DNA from: Anthonomus grandis grandis
Taxonomy: Eukaryota; Arthropoda; Insecta; Coleoptera; Curculionidae
DNA: 64,000 nt
Direction of reading: 5' to 3'
Assembly (NCBI RefSeq): GCF_022605725.1
Contig: NC_065563.1
Location: 11,310,518-11,374,517 of the forward strand
The number at the start of each line of letters is the position of its first letter. Within the stretch, counting starts at the first letter, position 1. A program made the position numbers and the translations under genes. The notes beneath the pieces were generated by a model. It was not told where the DNA came from and made no database searches. It saw only the letters and a program-made list of their open reading frames with translations. Below, one piece after another: positions 1-13,213 of the stretch.

Positions 1-10
1 TTTAATAGTA

Positions 11-262
11 ATGTTAAATGGAATTTGTTCCTCATCTGGTGTTTTTAAAAATTTAATTCAAAATCATGTTGATACAAAGACTTTAGTGATGACAAGCCCT
101 TATACTTATTTAAACCATAATGTTATCTATAATAGTAATAAGGCCCTTTATCGTACTTTTCATGCAAATAATATTAATCTGTATAGGAGTTTAGAGTCTA
201 ATCACGCCAGTAACTTTGGTTCAGACTTGGCATCATTATTACATACACATATTTTCAAATAA
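11..262 (+). pseudogene. Possible C-terminal remnant of the element A ORF1 (gag-like) protein
   Basis: An 83-residue open frame ends at a stop codon 194 bases before the first endonuclease methionine, where ORF1 of a LINE would be expected. It contains a stretch like TSPYTYL and is Asn- and Ser-rich. No zinc knuckle or FP-type domain is visible because the start of the gene lies outside the window. The assignment rests on position and reading direction, not on a recognised domain. It could also be chance coding in AT-rich sequence. Confidence 0.35.
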
Positions 263-431
263 ATTGTCTTTGAATCATCAAATTAATGAGTCTGAACTGA
301 TTACTGATCGTGAATTGAATTCTTCTTTTTTATAGACATGTCCACGAAGGTTGAATCTCATTCATGTTCATATTCTACTAGTAAAATTGAAATTAGCTCT
401 TCGAAAAGCTTAAGTATATATCTTTATTCTT

Positions 432-3125
432 AATATAGAATCCCTAAGAAACAAGATGGATGAGCTTCATCTTTTGCTGGACACATGTAATTTTCCTGAT
501 ATTGTACTTCTGACTGAGCACTGGTTGAGGCCTAGTGAATGTTTTTTAATATCTGATTATGTTCCTATATCAAATTTTTGTCGTCAACAATCTATACATG
601 GAGGAACCATGATCTTGGCTAGGCAAACAATTAAAACGATTTTTTGTAATATTGATAAGTATGATAATCTTCTGTTAGAGAATGTTTTTGAATTCTCTCT
701 TTCTTTTTGTAAGCGTTTTAATTTATATATTCTTTGTGTTTATAGGCCACCTACAGGAGATATTGCTATGTTTCTGGACAAACTTGATTCTCTTTTATCC
801 CAGTTGTCCCTACACTCTAAGGTTATATTGGCTGGTGACTTTAATATCAACTACACTGATGAAACCTTGCCACGTACTTCTCTTTTAAGTATTTTAAATT
901 CTTACGACTTGAAAATGCACGTTCTTTCTCCCACACGAATAACTTCTTCATCTGCAACTACAATTGACTATTTCTGTACAAATTTTGATGACGTTTTATG
1001 CACAGTACTCCGACCATGAAGCTATTCTTGCTAAAATGCCATATAATACTGTATCATCTTCATCTCATTATATAAAAAGAATTTTCAGCAGGAGAAATTT
1101 CAATGCTTTTTCTGCTGCTACAGCTTCGGTAAATTTGAATGCACTTGCAACGGCTTCTGACCCACTTACTTCATTTTTTCAAGTTCTGTGTGATAAGACC
1201 AATCAGTGCTTTCCTAAAATGAGGCTTAAAACTAAGAAACGAAAACCATGGGTTACAAGAGGCCTTAGAATTTCAGCTAAAAACCTCCGTTTTTTGACTA
1301 AATTGTGCAAATATACCACAAATGAAATTATCCTTGTATATCATCAGAAATACCGTAGTCTGTACAGAAAGCTAATTAAAGGAGCAAAATCTAATTATTA
1401 TAGGGATCGCTTAAATATGTCATCAAATAGGCAAAGAGAGTGTTGGTCGATTATTAATGATTTTAGACATTGCCATAGAAAAGTATCTGAACCGGAGTTA
1501 AGACCTGACATTTTAAACGACTATTATTGTGATATACCTAATATCTTGCTCAAGGGCATTCGTAGTAACATTGATCCCCTGCACTATCTTCAACAAGTGT
1601 CGGTTGAGCATTCATTTTTCTATCCTGTCGAACTTACCGAAGTAAAAAATGAAATCAAACGCCTAAAAAACCATAAATCATCTGGAGCTGATGGGATATC
1701 TTCGAGGTTGTTACTCTTTTTGCCTGATTCAGCCTTAAATGCTTTAGTTTTTGCCATAAACAATTCTTTACATATTGGCATTTTTCCTTCATGTTTAAAA
1801 GAGGCAGTGGTTATCCCTCTTCATAAGGGTGGAGATTTGCATCAGCCTTGTAATTTCCGTCCCATTTCTATTTTGTCTACCCTCTCTAAGATAGTTGAAA
1901 AACTTGCAAAAAGCAGAATTTTGTCCCTTTTACATCATAATGGCATTTGTCTGCAAATCAGTTTGTATTTCAAGCCGGTAAAGGGACTCATGATGCTGTT
2001 TTTAGCTTTTTGGAGAGCGTCTATGTATCCTTGAATTCTGGAGAGTCATCGGCGGCAGTGTTTTATGATCTATCCAAAGCATTTAACTGTGTGGATCATG
2101 GAATACTGTTATCTAAGCTCGATAAGTATGGTTTTGGGGCCGTAGCATTGCGATGGCTTGAGTCCTATCTATCAAACCGTACTCAGAAGGTTACAGTGTC
2201 GTTGTCAGTCTTTGTCTGCTTCTAGATCCCTAAAATGCGGCGTTTCCCAGGGTTCAGTGTTGGGACCACTGTTATTTTTACTGTATGTGGATGACTTGAG
2301 TTCATTGAAACTGCAGGGCAAGGTGGTTCAGTTGGCTGATGATACCACCATACTATGGAGCCATAAAAATTCTGATTATATTAAGACTTGTATCCTTGAG
2401 GACCTTCAGATTTTATCAGGGTGGTGTGCTTCCAACAGGCTCGTGTTTAATGTAAGAAAGACGTCTATTATGGGGTTTAAGTGCGATGTTCAGGGTCTGA
2501 TGTTTGACGAAAATTCCCTCTTGCAGAATAAAGAGTACTGCAAGTTTCTAGGAATTACCATTGATGGTCGCCTTTGGTTTGAAGATCATATTTTACACTT
2601 GCCTGGGAAATTATCTTCTGAATGTTTTGCAGTAAGAATGGCAAAATAAGAGCTGGGAGGGGTGGTTGCACGTTCAGTGTACTTTTCACTTATTGAATCT
2701 CATATTCGGTATGGCTTGCCTTTTTGGGGTTTAACCAATAAGGGGCTACTTAACATTGTCTTTGTTATTCAAAAAAAAGCAGTTAGATACCTGTGTTCTG
2801 CTAAGTTAAGAGATTCTTGCGAACCTCTCTTCATTTCTGAAAAAATCCTAACTCTTTTTTCATTCTTTATCTTAGAAACAGCTGCTCTTATTCACAAAAT
2901 TCCCAAACTACCCTTTGACACTGTCCATTTGACTCGTCGTTTACCAAAAACTCATTAATTTACATAAGTAAAAAAATTTACAATCATCTACCTCTATGTG
3001 TTGTGACATATATTGGATGTTAAGAAATTTAAAAGAGAATTAAAGTCGCTTTTATTGGCTAAGGCATATTATAACCTGGATGACTTGTTTAATGATAGAA
3101 CCAACCTTGGACATGTTGGACAGTT
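432..3125 (+). pseudogene. Endonuclease/reverse transcriptase ORF2 of element A, frameshifted
   Basis: This would nick target DNA and copy the element RNA by target-primed reverse transcription. The endonuclease begins with an Asn-containing NIESLRNK motif (about 432), then LTEHWL (about 510), AGDFNINY (about 830) and, after a frameshift near 1010, YSDHEAI. The reverse transcriptase follows: SGADGIS (about 1681), FRPISILSTLSKI (about 1857), FYDLSKAFNCVDH (about 2062), GVSQGSVLGPLLFLLY (about 2239) and LADDTT, the catalytic box, at about 2334. The C-terminal region continues in another frame from 2662, with an FKRELKSLL-like stretch near 3030. Frames change near 1010, 1950-2030 and 2160-2220, and a stop sits at 2647-2649. 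The copy is therefore inactive. Confidence 0.85.
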
Positions 3126-3813
3126 TTTTTTTCCTTTTTCTTCTCTAGTTTTGTCAACAAGTTTACCTTTATTTAGTAATTGATTGTTTTATTTAGTTAT
3201 CTTTAATTCAAGTGTGTTCAAAAAGTTTTGTCTTCTGTTGTTTAATTTTGTTCATTGTTTTGTCAATTTTTGTTTTGTTTTTTTAGCTTGTAGGATGCTT
3301 GTACACAAGATTATTCTTACGTAATATAGCACATGTTCTTTCTTTCTTTCTTTCTCTATCTACCTACTGTAATTTTCAAAAGAACTACCTACTCATTTCC
3401 AACTAATTTAAAGCGCACGGTATAGTAGAGCAAAATTCAAATTTGCCGCCATAATCAAATTTCTTACTTACCGCTATTATGACGTTAAAATGAATTTTTG
3501 CTTCCGATTATTAATGTGAACTGTTGATAAACAATAAAATATAATATCTTTTGCATTTTTACCGTAGAATTGAACGGTGCAATCAAAATTTAAACAAATA
3601 ATTAACAATTATTGCAAATTTGGGTCTTGCAGAAATAATTTTTTGGGTTTATTGCATTTTCCAGCTGGTTTTTTATTACAGTAAGTCTTAGTTATTAACT
3701 TAATTCGGTTAAGTTATTACAGTAAGTATGGGAGGGAGTTCATTTTTCAAAAATTCAGAATATTTACGAAATTTTTGAATGTTGTAATTTGAAAAACAAA
3801 TCGTGGTTATTTA
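3126..3813. other. AT-rich region without a recognised gene
   Basis: T-rich sequence probably representing the 3' UTR of element A, a short TTTC microsatellite near 3337-3355, then low-complexity AT-rich DNA. I see no open frame or RNA gene that I can support. Confidence 0.5.
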
Positions 3814-4529
3814 GGACACTGCCTGGCGGCCGCCATTTTTATAACGGTTGTGTCCTTTTGATGTTGGTCACTCTGAACATTTTCAATGTTGCCAACAAAA
3901 AATATATTAAATAACGTAATGAAGTTGACGACGTTTGACGTGTGTGTATAGCGGATCGTTTTTGGCGTTGGGTTTTGGATATGTTTCCTCCTTATTTAAT
4001 ACGTGTATAATGGATCACCATCCTTATTTAAACGTATTTCTTTCCCTGTTTCTCAAGACCGAATTATTGTGAATTGTCCGTTGTAATAGTAAAAATAGAA
4101 AGAAAATAAAAAGTGTTTTTAACTGAATTTGTTAGGTAAATACAAGCAAAAATTTAAATGAAGATCATCATTTTCATGGTATTAGGATTTATAAGATTCA
4201 AGATTATCGGAATAATAAAACAAATATTTTAAAGTTTATGCACCTATCCCAAGCTATTTGAAACTTTGTCTCATTTTAGGTTAGGAATACGTTCTTTCAT
4301 AAATTTTAACGAAATTCTTAAAGAAGTAGGTACAAGTAAAATCACAGATCTAAGGCTCTCCCTCTTAAATTCTTAACTAAATGTAACTGTCTATTTTGTT
4401 TTTGTAAACATAACCTCTCAACAACTTTAATTGTTTTGTTTCCCTACAGTTGGCACAACTGAAATTTGTCAGAGTGACCAACATCGAAAGGACACAATCA
4501 CGCAAAATGGCGGCCACCTAGTAGTGGCC
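3814..4529. repeat. Foldback MITE-like element with about 83-bp inverted ends
   Basis: The left arm (3814-3897) and right arm (about 4447-4529) are imperfect reverse complements. Both contain ggcggccgccattt-like and gttggtcactctga sequence. The roughly 550 bp between them has no coding signal. This is the layout of a non-autonomous inverted-repeat element. The outermost bases and the target duplication could not be fixed by eye, so the superfamily is unknown. Confidence 0.65.
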
Positions 4530-5519
4530 ATTTACTTTTCATTAAATTGGCAGTCCCGGTTTATTTATTAAGTTCGTGATTGAAGAAACGGTTATGGTTG
4601 TTGAGACACCCTGTACGTACACGTCACCGGTAGAACCGAACCAATTAACCCTGGGATTTTGAATGTTATTTTAATAACCGTAAAGTATATTATCGTAATT
4701 CCCCGAGCGAATGGGAAATCGATCGAAAAATGCTTAAAACTGCTTCTTTTTTAAAAATTTAAATGGGTTATTGATGAGAGGCACGTGCAACTTAATGTGG
4801 TTATTTACCATGAGACCGCGCCTTTAATAATAATTAATGACATTATTTAAAAATAAATAAATAAATAAATAAAATATGTAATTTATATCGTCGGCATGCG
4901 GATGGTTCTCGGAACCATCAAGACCGCACCGGTTCGGTTTTCGCAAAACGGCCTCTTTACTTCTTTTCCGCGAAAAGAGGAGATCGCATGGGGACCCACA
5001 GAGAGAAAGAGAAAGAGAGAGGTTGTTGTAAAAATTGAATTTCGTGGAACGTGGGTTTTAAGTGGATACCTATATACTGCCCCTTGTGTGCGCTGAAATG
5101 AGATCGAAACATTTTTATTTTCTGTCTGTGGCATATTATAGTCGGTTTTAATGCTTAGCGGTCAAAGGTCAACGTAACCTGAACATGTTATTTAAATTTG
5201 TTGTTATAGTTCACTTAAAACGGACCAATGGTAATGAAATTAGGACCACATAACCTCAAAGTTGCATTTTTTTCACTTAAGTCCTCTATTACTTTTTTAT
5301 TTTGATCGATGTGAAATGCAACAAAATTTGATCGATATCAATAGCACGACATAACCTCAAAATGTGCCACTAATATATAATACTTGCCAAAATTCAATTA
5401 TAATTTAAAAAATGAATACATTAACTAAATAAATAAATTTGAGCCACCCAGTATGTTAGTTGAAAATAATAAAGTGTTTATATTTATCGGGCCACTGTGT
5501 ATATATTAAATATGAGACA
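4530..5519. other. Non-coding interval with a microsatellite
   Basis: Contains a gacaccctgta mariner-end-like sequence at 4605-4615, an (AAAT)n microsatellite at 4851-4874 and a slightly GC-richer patch at 4890-5100 that is open in two opposite frames but resembles no family I know. I do not call a gene here. Confidence 0.4.
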
Positions 5520-7510
5520 GAACATACATAACCTGCAATTATGGCGATAAACGTCAAAACCGGCCATTTTTAAATGACTTTTTATAGTATAGAACTGGCT
5601 TTTGAGCCAGAAATACCGGAAGCTTTACGTGCAATTTCGGGGTGGAAACCCTCTTTTCGGACAGTTTGAGGTATTTTGTTCATCAAAATTCCATTACGAT
5701 TCTTGACACCCTGTAATAATTGAATTTTACTTTGTAACGTCAAACTTCCAAAGACGTCTTTGCAGGTGAGTTGTTTACAATGAGTGGAACAAGGATGGCA
5801 TCAAAATTACCTTTGGACCTTCAAAAATTTCAGGTAATACAAATTCAAAAAATACTTTTCAATAAATATTTTAATGTGTTTGTCATATTCCAAAGGCTTT
5901 TTTGTAATTGTACTATTTACAATGAGCGAAACAAGGATGGAAATATTACTAGAATTTCCCTTTGACGTTCGTCAAAGGTGACTCACATCATAAATTAAAG
6001 ATGGCCGACGATAGACGTCAAAATCCACAGTTTTCAAATGACGCTCTTAGACATAAAAGGGACGTTTTACCATTTCAGACTGACATAAATGGAAAATACA
6101 AGGCTTCCGCTTAAAGTTATATATACTTCCGGTCGAATTCCGGAAAGTTTTTTAGGGTTTTTTAAGGAAACTGCACACCCCTTCCAAGCGGCCACACCTC
6201 TTTTTTATTAAGTTTTTTGTTTACTTTTAAAAAAATGGGTTTATTCAAATGACCATTACTCACGTTGTGTGTAACCTACCATTAAGTGTAATACCTCATT
6301 ATATTTGAAAAGAATGAGGCTTTAATTTATCCTAATAAATTTTTTTAGTATATTCTACTTTTTCAGTGTCAAAACACTTGTAAACAAAAAAGTTTTTCCG
6401 GTTCAATTATCAAGCATTTTTTAACAAACAGAAGACTTCAATAAAAGTTGTAGCACTCTAGGAGACGAAGAAATCTTATATAAGTCACTATGTTCACAAA
6501 AATTCCGTTTGACCCTTTAAAATAAATCAAATTTCACTGAAATCGGACCAGTAGCAGCAAAGTTATCCATATATACCACTTATACGTCATACTTCATAAT
6601 TCAATATTATATTAACTAAATAAATAAATGAATTAATTGAAAATAATATAATGAATATTTGTATCGTCCACTGCGTGTAACTTTAATATATTAACCAAAT
6701 AATCGAGAGTGAGACAGAACGTAACAGCGATTAACGTCACAATCGCCTATTTTTTAAATGCCTTTTTTATGTATAAAACCGGCTTTGGAGCATCTTATAC
6801 ATTCATATTTCGGAAGCCTAATGTATATTTAGAGGGTAAAAACGCTTTCCCGAAAATCCAGACAGTTTTAGGTCCTTTCTCCTAAAATTCAAATAATTTC
6901 TTAATAAAAATATCTGCTCAGTAAAGATTCCAATATGACGTCACAGTTCCAAAGACCACCTTGCAATTGAACTGTTTATAATGAGAGGAACAAGGACGAG
7001 AATATTACTTTGGCAACGTCAAACCTAACCAAAGGTTGCTTTGCGCTTGCGACTTACGTAATAATTTAAAGATGGTGGATGATAAACGTCAAAATCCACG
7101 GTTTTTAAACGATGTTTTACGGCGTAAAAGGGACGTTTTACCATTTCAGACTGACATAAATGGAAAACTCAAAGCTTCCTTATAAAATTAGACACACTTC
7201 CGACCTAATTTCGAGAAGTTTTTTAGGAATTTTTAAGGAAACTGTAACTCCCTTCTGAGCGGCCATACCTCTTGTCGCCTATTTAATTTATAAAAAAGGC
7301 AAGAATTAAAATGAACATTACTCATCCATTATGTAACCTACCATCAAGTGTCATACCTCATTAGATTTGGAAAGAATGAGCCTTTGATTTATCATAATAA
7401 TTTTTTTTAGTAAATGCTACTGGTTAGCCCCCAGAAGCCCTCAAACATAAATTCAATTCAAACGTTGTTTCCTCGATTCGAATGACCTTCCAAACCGACC
7501 AGACAGCAAA
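5520..7510. repeat. Cluster of related dispersed repeats with a GACGTCAA core
   Basis: Several diverged copies of one repeat type lie head to tail. Two are of a shorter form (about 5520-5810 and 6710-6960) and two of a longer form (about 5890-6365 and 6960-7510). All carry a core near gataaacgtcaaaatc followed by a run of the ccatttttaaat type (cores at about 5545, 6010, 6729 and 7081). The longer form also shares gttttaccatttcagactg, a TTTTTAAGGAAACTG stretch and an AATGAACATTACTCA-like stretch. No protein is encoded. No terminal inverted repeat or target duplication is evident, so the repeat class is unknown. Confidence 0.7.
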
Positions 7511-8787
7511 AAAACCATTCCCAGACGTCACCGAATAGTCTCAAAAGACTTAATCTCCAGACCTGTCTCCTGGCGTTTTAAAAATAACGCTGGCTGGTTT
7601 TCAAACGCTCAATAATGTACGAACACAAACACGTCTAGAATTAGACGTTCGCGGAACTTCCACGGGGGATTTATTTATATATACATCACGCCAACATATT
7701 TTCATCGTTTGTCACCTTGGCTGCACTGTTTCGGCAACAACAAACAATAAAAAAACAAATGACCTCGAGCCTCTTTATTTACAGTTGGTCACAATGCATC
7801 TTTGACTTCGATTGACAACTTTGACAGCAGCTGATATTATTACTGGCCCAAGACTCTTGGTATGTTATTAATAAAGAGGGTGTACTCGGAAATATTTTGA
7901 TAACATAACAGGGTACGAGAGTGCCTATTAAAGTAATTCAGTTCCCAGGTCGTAGAACCTTACGATTCCCAGAACGTTTTAGCAGTAATTAACCCCTAGT
8001 TAATGTATAATTGCTGTTTAAACAGTAATTAGCGCATAACAAAGTATTTTACTGGGCGCCATTAGGCTTAGTTGCCATTCTGTTACGTCTTCGAGGAGTC
8101 CGCATTAGCGTTAAGGGCATTTTAAGTTTCACCACGAGAACTCACCCCCTAATGAAAATTCGACCTACCCCGGGGGTGGTCGCGACCCCGGCCGACTTTC
8201 TGGGAAACACGAAAATAACCTTCCGGGAACCCTGTCGTTACTCGAAAAATTTTCCTTGACGAAAATAACCCTGAATCGGGCCTCGTGAATTATTCAGTTC
8301 GTTCGTCTAAATGGGGCAAAGGGTGGATTATGTCAGTTGTTTTTATTTTTCGCGTGAATTGTTTTCTTAAAACCGGACAAGGAGGTTCGGCTATATTTAA
8401 TACTTGGCGAGTAGGTTGAAATATCCACCCGAACAAATATAATTTTTTTTTAATTAGGTGTTGGTGCAGTCGAGTAGGATCACATAAATGTCTGAGAAAA
8501 AAGTATGTTTTGAAAGGGACCTGTTGAATTAGGAAATTGATAATTTCGCCGGGGCTGAAAGTCCGGAAATACCGTCGGAAATGTGATCTTAACGAGGCAA
8601 AATTCCCTGAGCGGCATTTTTCGGAATTAACAAATGGAGCGGAACGAGAAGTTTATTTGGAAATGTCGATGGGACTTTTTGGATTTAATTTTTTCTTATT
8701 ATCATTATTATTATTATTATTATTATACGAGATCAACCCCATTACAAAAAAGAATATTACAACATAATAATTAATTAAAAGTCATTA
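7511..8787. other. Non-coding interval with an ATT microsatellite
   Basis: No recognised gene. A (ATT)n run at about 8697-8726 could be the tail of a lost LINE copy. The 76-residue frame at 8537-8767 ends in homopolymeric leucine encoded by that microsatellite and is rejected as a gene. Confidence 0.4.
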
Positions 8788-9575
8788 ACACTGATTTGGC
8801 TCCGATAACTTAAAAAGAACAATGACTAAAAGATAATTCACAAATATTAAAAATTAAAATACCTTCGTATTGCAGGTTAATTTATTAATAAAATTCAAAA
8901 ATAAGTTCGTAAAAGTTTTGATATAACGTCATACTTCGCAATTGACCTATTTACAATTAGTACACCAAAAATTAAAAATATATTACTAGAATTGCACTTT
9001 GACATTCGTCAAACTTCCAAAGGAGCGTTTGCACTTGCGACTTACGGAATAAATTAAAGATGGGGGACGATAGACGTCAAAATCCACCGTTTTGAATCAA
9101 AAACGTTTTATGTGATAAAAAAGGCGTTTTACCATTTCAGACTGAGATAAATGGAAAATCCAAAGCTTCCTGATAAAATTAGACACATTTCCAGACCAAT
9201 TTTGGGAAGTTTAAGAAATTTTTAAGGAAACTGTAAATTCTTTCCAGACGTCTACACCCATTATCGTCTATTTAAAGTATTAAAAAGGGTTCATTCAAAT
9301 GAACATTACTCACCTTGTATATAAGCTACCAATAAGTGTCATACCTCATTAGATTTGTGAAGAATAGGGCTTTAATTTATTCTAATAAATTTTTTTAGTA
9401 CATTTTACTGTTTAGCCCCTAAAAGGCTTTAAACATAAATTCAATTCAAAAGTTTTTCCTTGATTCAAATGACCTTCCAAACCGATTTGGCTCTGATAAC
9501 TTAACTACAACCCATGAATGAATATAAAAAAGAACAATGACTGAAAGCTAATATCACAAATATTAAAAAACCTTC
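8788..9575. repeat. GACGTCAA-family copy flanked by about 80-bp direct repeats
   Basis: A longer-form copy of the 5520-7510 family (about 8925-9485, core at about 9069) lies between two direct copies of a sequence beginning gatttggctc (about 8789-8865 and 9483-9575), both with aaaagaacaatgact. Flanking direct repeats of this length suggest a tandem array that has lost part of a unit rather than a simple target duplication. Confidence 0.65.
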
Positions 9576-10059
9576 CATAAAAAAAATAAAATAACAAAAA
9601 GATTCAAATAGTTTCCCTAATTTGATGCCTAAACTGAGACAAGGTAATACCCAAAATATCCACTTCACCTGAGTTTAACAATCTTAATGAAGCAAACTAT
9701 ATTGTTATTGTCTATTATGTGTGATTTATGTTTGTATAATCACATATGTGCCCATCTACAATATTGTTCTATATCAATTAAGTAAAAAAGAAATTTTAAT
9801 TTTTCATAATATAAAAAAAACAATTTATGTCTATAATTTTTATGTTTTAAAATTAATATTCAGTTACGTGTTTAAAAAAAAAAAAATTGTAACGTCGGCA
9901 CTTTTTCAAAAAAGAAAGTTTTTGATTTCTTGGTCCTTGCCCTGCTAACTCCATCTACGCTACTTACTAAGGACTCTACTTTCAGTGAATATTAAGTGTG
10001 AGGTTATGACAGCATAGCCAATCGTCTATTACTGTTTGATCTTCTTTTATGGCATCTTA
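9576..10059. other. AT-rich interval, nothing recognised
   Basis: Very AT-rich with A and T homopolymers. The 75-residue frame here is low complexity (Ile, Tyr, Lys) and not supported as a gene. Confidence 0.4.
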
Positions 10060-10900
10060 AAGTATCAAAAAACTTCTTCCTAAAAATTATAGAAGGTGGG
10101 TGTCATATAGGCGCAAAGTACAGACTCGTCTTGAGAGGTAGGTTTGCAATGGAGTTCATGTAAGTAAGAAACAGAGTTGGGTCTAGTATAGAGCCTTGTG
10201 AGACACCACTTTCCATGTTGTTGGTTGAGCTGAAAGTATTTTGACAGAAGGACTTGTTGCGTTCTTCCCAAAAGATAATCCTTTAGTCATTCTAAAGCTA
10301 AAAGAACTGAAACGAGCACAAACGACAGTATTAAAAGTCTTCTGGAAATCTAGTGACACCAAAATGCAGCAGTGACACCAAAATGGCGCAAAAGAGTCTT
10401 CAAATTCTTTAATATGTTTACACTTATTTGGTCATTTCTAGGAGCTAGATTACTTTAAAGTTTAATAATAATCTGTAACATTTGCTAATTAGTGATATAA
10501 TTCTAGTGTCTAATGGATCTACGAGGGCGAGGAATATTTCTAGCTAACATCGAACTATCTCTTTAAAGTGTTGATTTACTTTGTTAGATATATGTCCAAC
10601 ACTAGTGGGTATCGTATTTTGATATTCAATTAAGTTCAGGTATGGTGATTTATTTTTTGCAGATTTATTATGAATGATACAGTTCAGTGTGGACCAGAGC
10701 TTTTTACTATCATTTAGCGAGTATTGCGATTGACTTTAGTAGAGCTGCTTTTTTACCCTTTCAACTCTAGTTTTAATTTGTTCTGTGCTTCTAGCACTCA
10801 TTTAAGAATGTACTATTTGGAATGTTTGTATTATGCCTTATTTAGGTGGGTCCGTATAATTTTATGACATAAACTATTAGGATTGGTCAATACTTTATAG
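10060..10900 (-). pseudogene. Decayed non-LTR reverse transcriptase fragment
   Basis: Reading the minus strand from about 10900 down to 10060, conceptual translation gives a LINE inter-domain linker (NDSKKLWSTLN and VGHISNKVNQHF), then LDFQKTFNTV, matching the RT block usually written LDFxKAFDTV, then SGVSQGSILDPTLF, matching the GVPQGSILGPLLF block. Frames shift several times. The YxDD box is lost or beyond the fragment. It is an old non-LTR copy whose ends were not found. Domain identity is clear from these blocks; the clade is not. Confidence 0.65.
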
Positions 10901-11262
10901 TATGGAGAATTATTTTTTGTTGGGATTGATATCAGTAAAATTAATCTATAATTGATTATTGCAAGAAATGAATAAAGTAACGTGAAAGGCTCCTCGCATC
11001 GGGGCTATCTATAAACAATTTGTATAGAACCAAAAAATAGTTACGTAAATAACTGGTTTACACCTCGCTTCGAGGCTATTGTTAAATTCCACAAAATACC
11101 AATGGTCGTTTTACTGCAATAAGAGTAATTTCAATTTAGACTGGGATTAGTGTAAAAATAAACGTGTAGATCTTTGCAACTACCGGTTATCGTAGTCGGA
11201 AACTTTGGTTGACCTCTCGTTTTGTTTATTTATTTATTAAATATTTTCATTTAAATTGTAAA
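10901..11262. other. Leader or possible 5' LTR region of the BEL/Pao element
   Basis: Lies directly upstream of the first gag-like methionine of the BEL/Pao element, where a 5' LTR and primer-binding site would sit. I found no matching direct repeat downstream of 17965 and no certain primer-binding site, so an LTR is not called. Confidence 0.3.
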
Positions 11263-12240
11263 ATGGCTCAAGTCGCGAAATTGGTAAAACAATATACAAC
11301 TTTACGAGACGTACCAATAACTCGGGTGCGAGAATTAAAAGATTGCGCGGCAATCCAGTGACCGTCGGAAACATATAGATTTTAATGCAGCTTTCGAATC
11401 TTTAACCGATATTACTAGTGATTTTGACAAATATCATACCAAGTTATTAGAAGTGATTGCAGGTTCTACTGAAGATGTGAATTTTGATGAATATCAACAA
11501 ACTTATAGAAACTTTGATTCTTATGTGGCAGAAATTCGTTCGTGTTTTCTTGAATTATTTAATGAAATTAAACCAGGATTAAAATCGGAAACTGCAAATA
11601 ATATGTCAGGTAAATTACCAAAAATTACTTTACCAACTTTTGACGGAAATTGGAAGGCCTGGCCAGCCTTTAGAGATCTTTTTGAATCTTTACTTCATAA
11701 TAGCATTTCTTTACAAAATATTGAAAAATTTCAATACTTGTGTTTATCTCTTACTGGAGAACCCTTGAGTTTAGTGAAATCAATACCCTTAGAAGCTACT
11801 AATTACCCTATGACTAATTAGCATATGACACTCTTAAAAAACGTTTTCAAAATCGTCATTTGTTAGCAACATCTTATTATACGGCTTTAATTAAATTGCC
11901 AAAGGTAACTATAGAAAATGTTGAATCACTTAGATTTATTTTAGATAGTTTTGCTGAAAATATGCTGAATGCTTTAAATGAGCTTGGATTTCCTACAAAC
12001 CAATGATTACTACAAAAAATTGACTCTAATCTTATTAAACGTTTTGAAATTCAATATAACGTAATAGACATTAATAATGATATACCTACCTACAAAGAAC
12101 TTTTTGATTTTTTAGAAAAACAATGCTCTGCTCTTGATACAGTTTCATTTACACATCCAGAAAAAATTCATAGAAATAAATCATCTCAGAATAATGTACA
12201 AATTAAGCGTACAAGTTTTAATAATAATACTGTTAACGTA
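11263..12240 (+). pseudogene. BEL/Pao gag (DUF1759-like), frameshifted
   Basis: The structural polyprotein would coat the element RNA in virus-like particles. It starts at an ATG at 11263, hits a stop after about 32 codons, and resumes in another frame from about 11365 through LPKITLPTFDGNWKAW, the hallmark block of this gag family, ending at a stop at 11819-11821. Further gag-like sequence continues decayed to about 12240. No intact copy is encoded. Confidence 0.75.
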
Positions 12241-12276
12241 GTAACTGAAGGGAATTTATTAAACATAAAAAATTGT

Positions 12277-13212
12277 GTGTTTTTTGTCAAGCTAATCATA
12301 ATATTTTTAAATGCGAACAAGAGCCCAAAGGAAAGGTATAATTTAGTTAAACAAAAGAAACTTTGTCTTAATTGTTTGGGTACTTTTCAAAAATCTTCCG
12401 AATGTAGGTCACATGGAAGGTGTAGTATTTGTCAATACCCCCACCACACTTTGTTACATTTTTCTAGTGAAAACAATTTAATTGCAAATAAAAATGTCGT
12501 GCCTATACAGGACGTACCATCAACTAGTATTCATATTAATAGTGAAAATCAGCAAACAGTTTTATCGAGCACTATTATTAATAGTAATCAAGTAGTTCTT
12601 TTATCCACAGCTATTGTAAAAGTTCTTGATAGTAATGGAAACTTTAAACATATTCGGGTTTTATTTGATAGTGGTTCACAAATTAACATTATGACTGAAA
12701 AATGTAGAAAACTTTTAAACTTGTCTATTTCTGAGTGTTCTTTGCCTATAGTAGGGATAGGAAAAAATAGTCTTGTTAGTAATGCTCGCGTAAATTGTAC
12801 AATTAGCCCTACTGATTCGAATTTACCAAAAATAAAGTTAGAAGCTGTAGTTTTGCCTCGTATTTGCTCCAACATACCAAGTATGCATATAAAAAATAAA
12901 AATTGGTCACACATTACAAATTTTAAATTAGCCGACCCCAATTTTAATGTCCTCGGATCTATCGATCTGCTGTTAAATGCTGATATATTTTTTAAATCAT
13001 TGCTCGATGGTCGTGTTTTGGGGGGACAAGGGGATCCTGTAGCCGTAAATACTACTTTTGGTTGGATATTAGCTGGAAATGTTAGTCCTCAAACTGTTAA
13101 TTCAGTATACTCGTTTGTTAGCTTAACCGCTTTAGATAATATTAAGGCAATCTTAAAAAGGTTTTGGGAACTTGAGGATATTCCAAAATTCCACTTAGCC
13201 AAACAGAATTAG
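12277..13212 (+). pseudogene. BEL/Pao zinc knuckle and aspartic protease (DUF1758-like) segment
   Basis: A 311-codon open stretch. Near its start is a Cys/His cluster (CLNCLGTF, then CRSHGRCSICQYPHHTLLH), typical of the gag nucleic-acid-binding end. About 90 residues later comes VLFDSGSQINIM, where DSGS is the catalytic motif of a retropepsin-like aspartic protease. GVIxGxD-type residues are replaced by VLGSIDLLL and the family's FGWILAG block is present. The frame closes two bases before the next coding segment at 13214, a small frameshift in what was one polyprotein. Confidence 0.8.
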
Positions 13213-13213
13213 A

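Larger units (their letters stand above)
1..3125 (+). mobile_element. Non-LTR retrotransposon A (Jockey/CR1-like group), decayed
   Basis: An apurinic-type endonuclease followed by a reverse transcriptase on the plus strand shows an autonomous non-LTR (LINE) element. The left side runs off the window. The coding part is broken into at least five frames. The last recognisable coding sequence, a stretch of the RT C-terminal region, ends near 3125 and is followed by T-rich sequence to a (TTTC)n run at about 3337-3355. No target-site duplication or clear 3' tail was found. RT motifs such as GVSQGSVLGPLLF and LADDTT suit the Jockey/CR1 side of LINEs; the clade is an inference without a tree. Confidence 0.85.

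Noticed and set aside
4883..5134. Opposing frames in a GC-richer patch
   Set aside because: Both strands are open over the same bases with no family similarity; more likely composition than coding.
8537..8767. 76-residue open frame ending in polyleucine
   Set aside because: The hydrophobic tail is a translated ATT microsatellite; there is no family motif.
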